DNA of 64,000 bases, taken from contig JAWKXQ010000003.1 of NCBI GenBank assembly GCA_041396905.1, forward strand, positions 1-64,000. The letters are read 5' to 3'. The DNA is from JACXVD01 sp020446665. GTDB taxonomy: Bacteria; Pseudomonadota; Alphaproteobacteria; Sphingomonadales; Sphingomonadaceae. Below the pieces are notes generated by a model. That model had not been told where the DNA came from, ran no database searches, and worked only from the letters and a program-made list of their open reading frames with translations. Below are positions 61,489-64,000 of the stretch, piece by piece (positions within the stretch are counted from its first letter, which is position 1; each line of letters opens with the position of its first letter). A program made the translations under genes and the position numbers.

Positions 61489-62865
61489 TCAGGTCCGCAT
61501 ATCGTCTTCAATTACGATCACTTCTTCATCGCTGTACCGTGCGCGGTTGAACTGGCGCGGCTTGTCAAAGCTTTCCAGCACCGGCGCATCGCGACCATAG
61601 ATGTCGTTGAAGCGGCGCAGATTGCCGTCAATATCGACGCCCATGGTGAAATAGGTGATATAGACCGGCATGGTCTGCTTGAAGCCGACCCGCGTATATT
61701 TACCGGACTTCAGGATCGCCACGCCTTCTTCCGCTTCAATGCCAGCCTGCAGGATCGCCAGTGTCAGCGCCAGTTCGCTCGCCCGTTCGGTACGCACACA
61801 GCCATGGCTGAGCGCACGCATTTCGGAGTTGAACAAGCCGCGCGAGGGCGTGTCATGCAGGAAGATCGCGTGTTCATTCGGCATGTCGAGCTTCATCAGG
61901 CCGAGCGAGTTGCCAGGCCCTGGTTGTTGCACCACGGTGATATAGCCATTGGCACCGCGCGTTGCCTTGTAGCCCTTGGCCTTGGCATAGGCGGGATTGC
62001 CCAGCACACGAGCGCCCAGCCCCTCACCCTTCACGATGCTTTGCGGCACAGTCCAGGTCGGGTTGAAGATTACCCCTTCAACCGTCTCGGCCAGCTGCGG
62101 TGTTGCAGTGCGACCCGGCTTGCCGACAATGGTCTTGTAGGTGCGTACGATCTTGTCATTGACCGTCAGGCGCAGCTGGAATTCTGGCACATTGGTCATC
62201 AGATACTGATTGCCCAGATCGCGGGCCAGCCAGCGCCAGCGATCCATGTTTGCCCGGAGCAGTTTGCGCTTCGCAGCGTCGGATTTTGGCGTCTTCGCCA
62301 GCTCTTCCTTCAGCCGCGCATAATCGGGATGGGTCGGATTGAGCTGAGCCAGCACACCGGCAATATCGCCGCTGGTCAGCGCGGTGGCCATGATCTGAGC
62401 AGTGGGCATGCGGTCCGCATCAGGGTCTACCACAAACCACTGGCGCCGTGCCGACATCGGCGTGCGCCCATCACGCAAATCTTCTGCCAGCCAGCTAAAG
62501 CTGGCACTCGCCGCCTGATTGAGTGCATCGCCCGGCCCACCGGCAAGCGCCAACCGCAGCCCATCGAGACCATATTCGTTCGGATCGAGCCCTTCTGCGC
62601 TGATCCCTTCAATCACCGCAGCCAGTTCATTCGCATCGGCAATCGACCATTTCTGCACGGCAGGCCAGGTCTGTTGCACAACAGGAGCGGTTTCCTGCAC
62701 CACCGGCTCCGAAACCACCACGCTTTCATCCGGCATGACGTCAGACTTGATCACCGGCGCGGGTTCGGGGGGAAGCAAATCCGCAGGCGCCTTCTGCGCG
62801 GATAGAGAGGTCGCCAGCCCCAGCACAGCCACCTCGGCCAGCAAGCCCCGCAACGCATAGTTCAT
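61489..62865 (-). CDS. YcbB/LdtD-type L,D-transpeptidase
   Basis: A 458-residue protein with a signal peptide (LLAEVAVLGLATSLSAQ). A Pro/Val-rich linker, a peptidoglycan-binding-like helical region (ANELAAVIEGISAEGLDPNE) and a scaffold domain (RLKEELAKTPKSDAAKRKLL, MDRWRWLARDL) precede the YkuD domain with IFLHDTPSRGLFNSEMRALS and SHGCVRTERA, the catalytic His/Cys/Arg. It makes 3-3 crosslinks in peptidoglycan. Convergent with the neighbouring transpeptidase-family gene, 27 bases apart. Confidence 0.92.
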   Translation of the reverse strand: MNYALRGLLAEVAVLGLATSLSAQKAPADLLPPEPAPVIKSDVMPDESVVVSEPVVQETAPVVQQTWPAVQKWSIADANELAAVIEGISAEGLDPNEYGLDGLRLALAGGPGDALNQAASASFSWLAEDLRDGRTPMSARRQWFVVDPDADRMPTAQIMATALTSGDIAGVLAQLNPTHPDYARLKEELAKTPKSDAAKRKLLRANMDRWRWLARDLGNQYLMTNVPEFQLRLTVNDKIVRTYKTIVGKPGRTATPQLAETVEGVIFNPTWTVPQSIVKGEGLGARVLGNPAYAKAKGYKATRGANGYITVVQQPGPGNSLGLMKLDMPNEHAIFLHDTPSRGLFNSEMRALSHGCVRTERASELALTLAILQAGIEAEEGVAILKSGKYTRVGFKQTMPVYITYFTMGVDIDGNLRRFNDIYGRDAPVLESFDKPRQFNRARYSDEEVIVIEDDMRT

Positions 62866-63021
62866 CTTTATACAGCCCCTTCCAGCCTTCCGGTGCGGCG
62901 CGATGCCGCCTGATCGGCCAATGCCTTAACCCCAATTTCCCAAAAGCATCAAACAAAAGGGCTGTCTGGAAGCTGAATTGCGCCCGATTGGTGACGCCGC
63001 GCCACACCATGTTTATGGCTG

Positions 63022-63909
63022 ATGGCCATGCGACGCCATGCTGCCTTTCTGCCCATCCTTGCCACAGCGCTGGGAATCGGCCTGTTTTCGCTGATGGATG
63101 CGTTCATGAAGAGCGCTTCGCTGGCGATCGGAGCCTATAGCGCGCTACTGCTGCGTTCGCTGATCGGGCTGGCGCTGATCGGTCCGGTCTGGGTAACACT
63201 CAAGCGACAATGGCCAAGCGCCGGAGTGCTGCGAATCCATCTGATGCGCGGCGCAGTGGCAGCATCCATGGCGCTGACCTTCTTTTTCGCGCTCACCCGC
63301 CTGCCGCTGGCAGAGGCAATTGCCCTGTCCTTCATTGCTCCTCTCATAGCTCTGTGGCTGGCCGCTCTGCTGCTGGGTGAGCGCATCCGGCCGCAAGCCA
63401 TTGTCGCGGCGGTACTGGGTCTGGCCGGTACGCTGGTGATTGTGGGTGGGCGGATCGGGCGTGAACGCATGAGCGAGGAGGCTGCATGGGGGCTCGCCGC
63501 CCTTGCCTTGTCGGCAGTGCTCTATGCCTGGAACCTTGTGCTGCAACGGCAACAGGCGCTGGTCGCCCGTCCGACCGAGGTGGCTGCGTTTCAGAACGGA
63601 ATCGTTTCGCTGATCCTGCTGACGGCTGCCCCATGGTTGCTGGTTCTGCCCGATGCAGCGGGTTGGCGCGATATTGGCGCGGGGGCCGTGCTGGCAGTCA
63701 GCGCTGCGATGATCCTGTCATGGGCCTATGGCCGCGCGGAAGCGCAGGTGCTGGTGCCGGTGGAATATAGCGGCTTTCTCTGGGCCATTCTGTTTGGCTG
63801 GCTGTTCTTTGCTGAAGAAGTGACCGCCGCCACTATTGCCGGGGCTTTGCTGATTGCTGTCGGCAGCTGGATTTCTGGCCGCAGCCGGCCCGAACAAAGC
63901 GCTGTCTAG
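63022..63909 (+). CDS. EamA-family DMT transporter
   Basis: A 295-residue protein with ten hydrophobic helices in two EamA halves (FLPILATALGIGLFSLMDAF, SFIAPLIALWLAALLLGERI, AAWGLAALALSAVLYAWNLV, EYSGFLWAILFGWLFFAEEV). It exports a small metabolite or drug; substrate unknown. Starts at ATG 63022; MAM at 63028 is an alternative. Confidence 0.92.
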   Translation: MAMRRHAAFLPILATALGIGLFSLMDAFMKSASLAIGAYSALLLRSLIGLALIGPVWVTLKRQWPSAGVLRIHLMRGAVAASMALTFFFALTRLPLAEAIALSFIAPLIALWLAALLLGERIRPQAIVAAVLGLAGTLVIVGGRIGRERMSEEAAWGLAALALSAVLYAWNLVLQRQQALVARPTEVAAFQNGIVSLILLTAAPWLLVLPDAAGWRDIGAGAVLAVSAAMILSWAYGRAEAQVLVPVEYSGFLWAILFGWLFFAEEVTAATIAGALLIAVGSWISGRSRPEQSAV

Positions 63910-64000
63910 CGATTGTCTGCGGCGGTTTCGGCCTTGGCATTCACCTGATTTTCGCTCGCTTCCGCGCTCCGGGAATGATCGAGCAAGGCAGCGGCAATGC
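63906..64000 (-). CDS. 3' end of an unidentified gene (partial)
   Basis: Reading leftwards from the window edge, one frame encodes IAAALLDHSRSAEASENQVN and AKAETAADNR up to a TAG that overlaps the stop of the EamA gene. Acidic and Ala-rich, so likely a real C-terminus. No product can be named. Confidence 0.4.
   Translation of the reverse strand, partial: IAAALLDHSRSAEASENQVNAKAETAADNR

Noticed and set aside
1..64000. CRISPR arrays, tRNA or rRNA genes, prophage or integrase genes
   Set aside because: No regularly spaced direct repeats, cloverleaf with GGTTCGAAT-type arm, rRNA text or phage structural gene was seen by eye; a tRNAscan or CRISPR search was not possible.

Overview
The window comes from a high-GC alphaproteobacterium. 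The closest fit by gene families is Sphingomonadales, probably an Erythrobacter- or Sphingomonas-like genus. The reasons are a TonB-dependent receptor with an IVVTGSR plug start, a TorF-type porin, ATP12, a STAS-fused MlaE, an NfrB-like glycosyltransferase, and several palindromic repeats with a TTCGACAAGCTCAG-type arm that I recall as common in sphingomonads (recall, not searched). No phage, integron, CRISPR array, rRNA or tRNA was recognised. Most of the window is ordinary chromosome.

Layout. 0-8.6 kb is an accessory stretch with visibly lower GC: an HxlR regulator divergent from a P450cam-like cytochrome P450, then a TonB-dependent receptor, a TPR-sulfotransferase and a 2-oxoglutarate/Fe(II) oxygenase, with two copies of a MITE-like element between them. 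8.6-20.8 kb holds clpB with a heat-shock-type promoter, a broken HerA-like ATPase, a broken penicillin-acylase-family hydrolase, a broken M16 peptidase, and a coupled ompA / 36-residue peptide / helix-hairpin-helix operon. 21-25.8 kb is gatCAB with an extra small membrane gene, an FKBP isomerase and rpsU. 26-27.7 kb is a small lower-GC island with a divergent pair: an orphan DnaB N-terminal domain and a uracil-DNA-glycosylase-fold-like protein. 28-31.8 kb is a tightly overlapping operon from crcB to ATP12. 32.2-35.7 kb is an Mla-type lipid transport operon, divergent from valS. 39-51.9 kb carries queE, a MATE pump, herA, a TauE/SafE pair, an NfrB-like exopolysaccharide pair, nhaA, a small XRE/membrane pair, gloA, a SIMPL protein and a porin. 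52-64 kb carries a phosphatase, ugd, a CorA-type transporter, ispG with three coupled downstream genes, a retropepsin, two L,D-transpeptidases and an EamA transporter.

Sequence integrity. Four genes (receptor, HerA-like ATPase, acylase, M16 peptidase) carry dense clusters of frameshifts, and valS has an amber codon in a conserved Tyr position. The clustering and the loss of essential function suggest sequence errors in patches rather than biology, but only reads can decide.

Most interesting non-gene signals: (1) a two-copy family of about 267 bp (20929-21197, 60365-60630) whose helix arms differ in sequence yet stay complementary in each copy, with a conserved C(TACG)G hairpin carrying a compensatory base-pair swap; (2) a tandem GTGTGACA box repeated three times, 23-25 bases upstream of queE and ispG; (3) a repeat pair inserted in frame inside valS; (4) a 20-bp perfect palindrome sitting in the spacer of the clpB promoter; (5) a GIY-YIG gene bracketed by inverted repeats.
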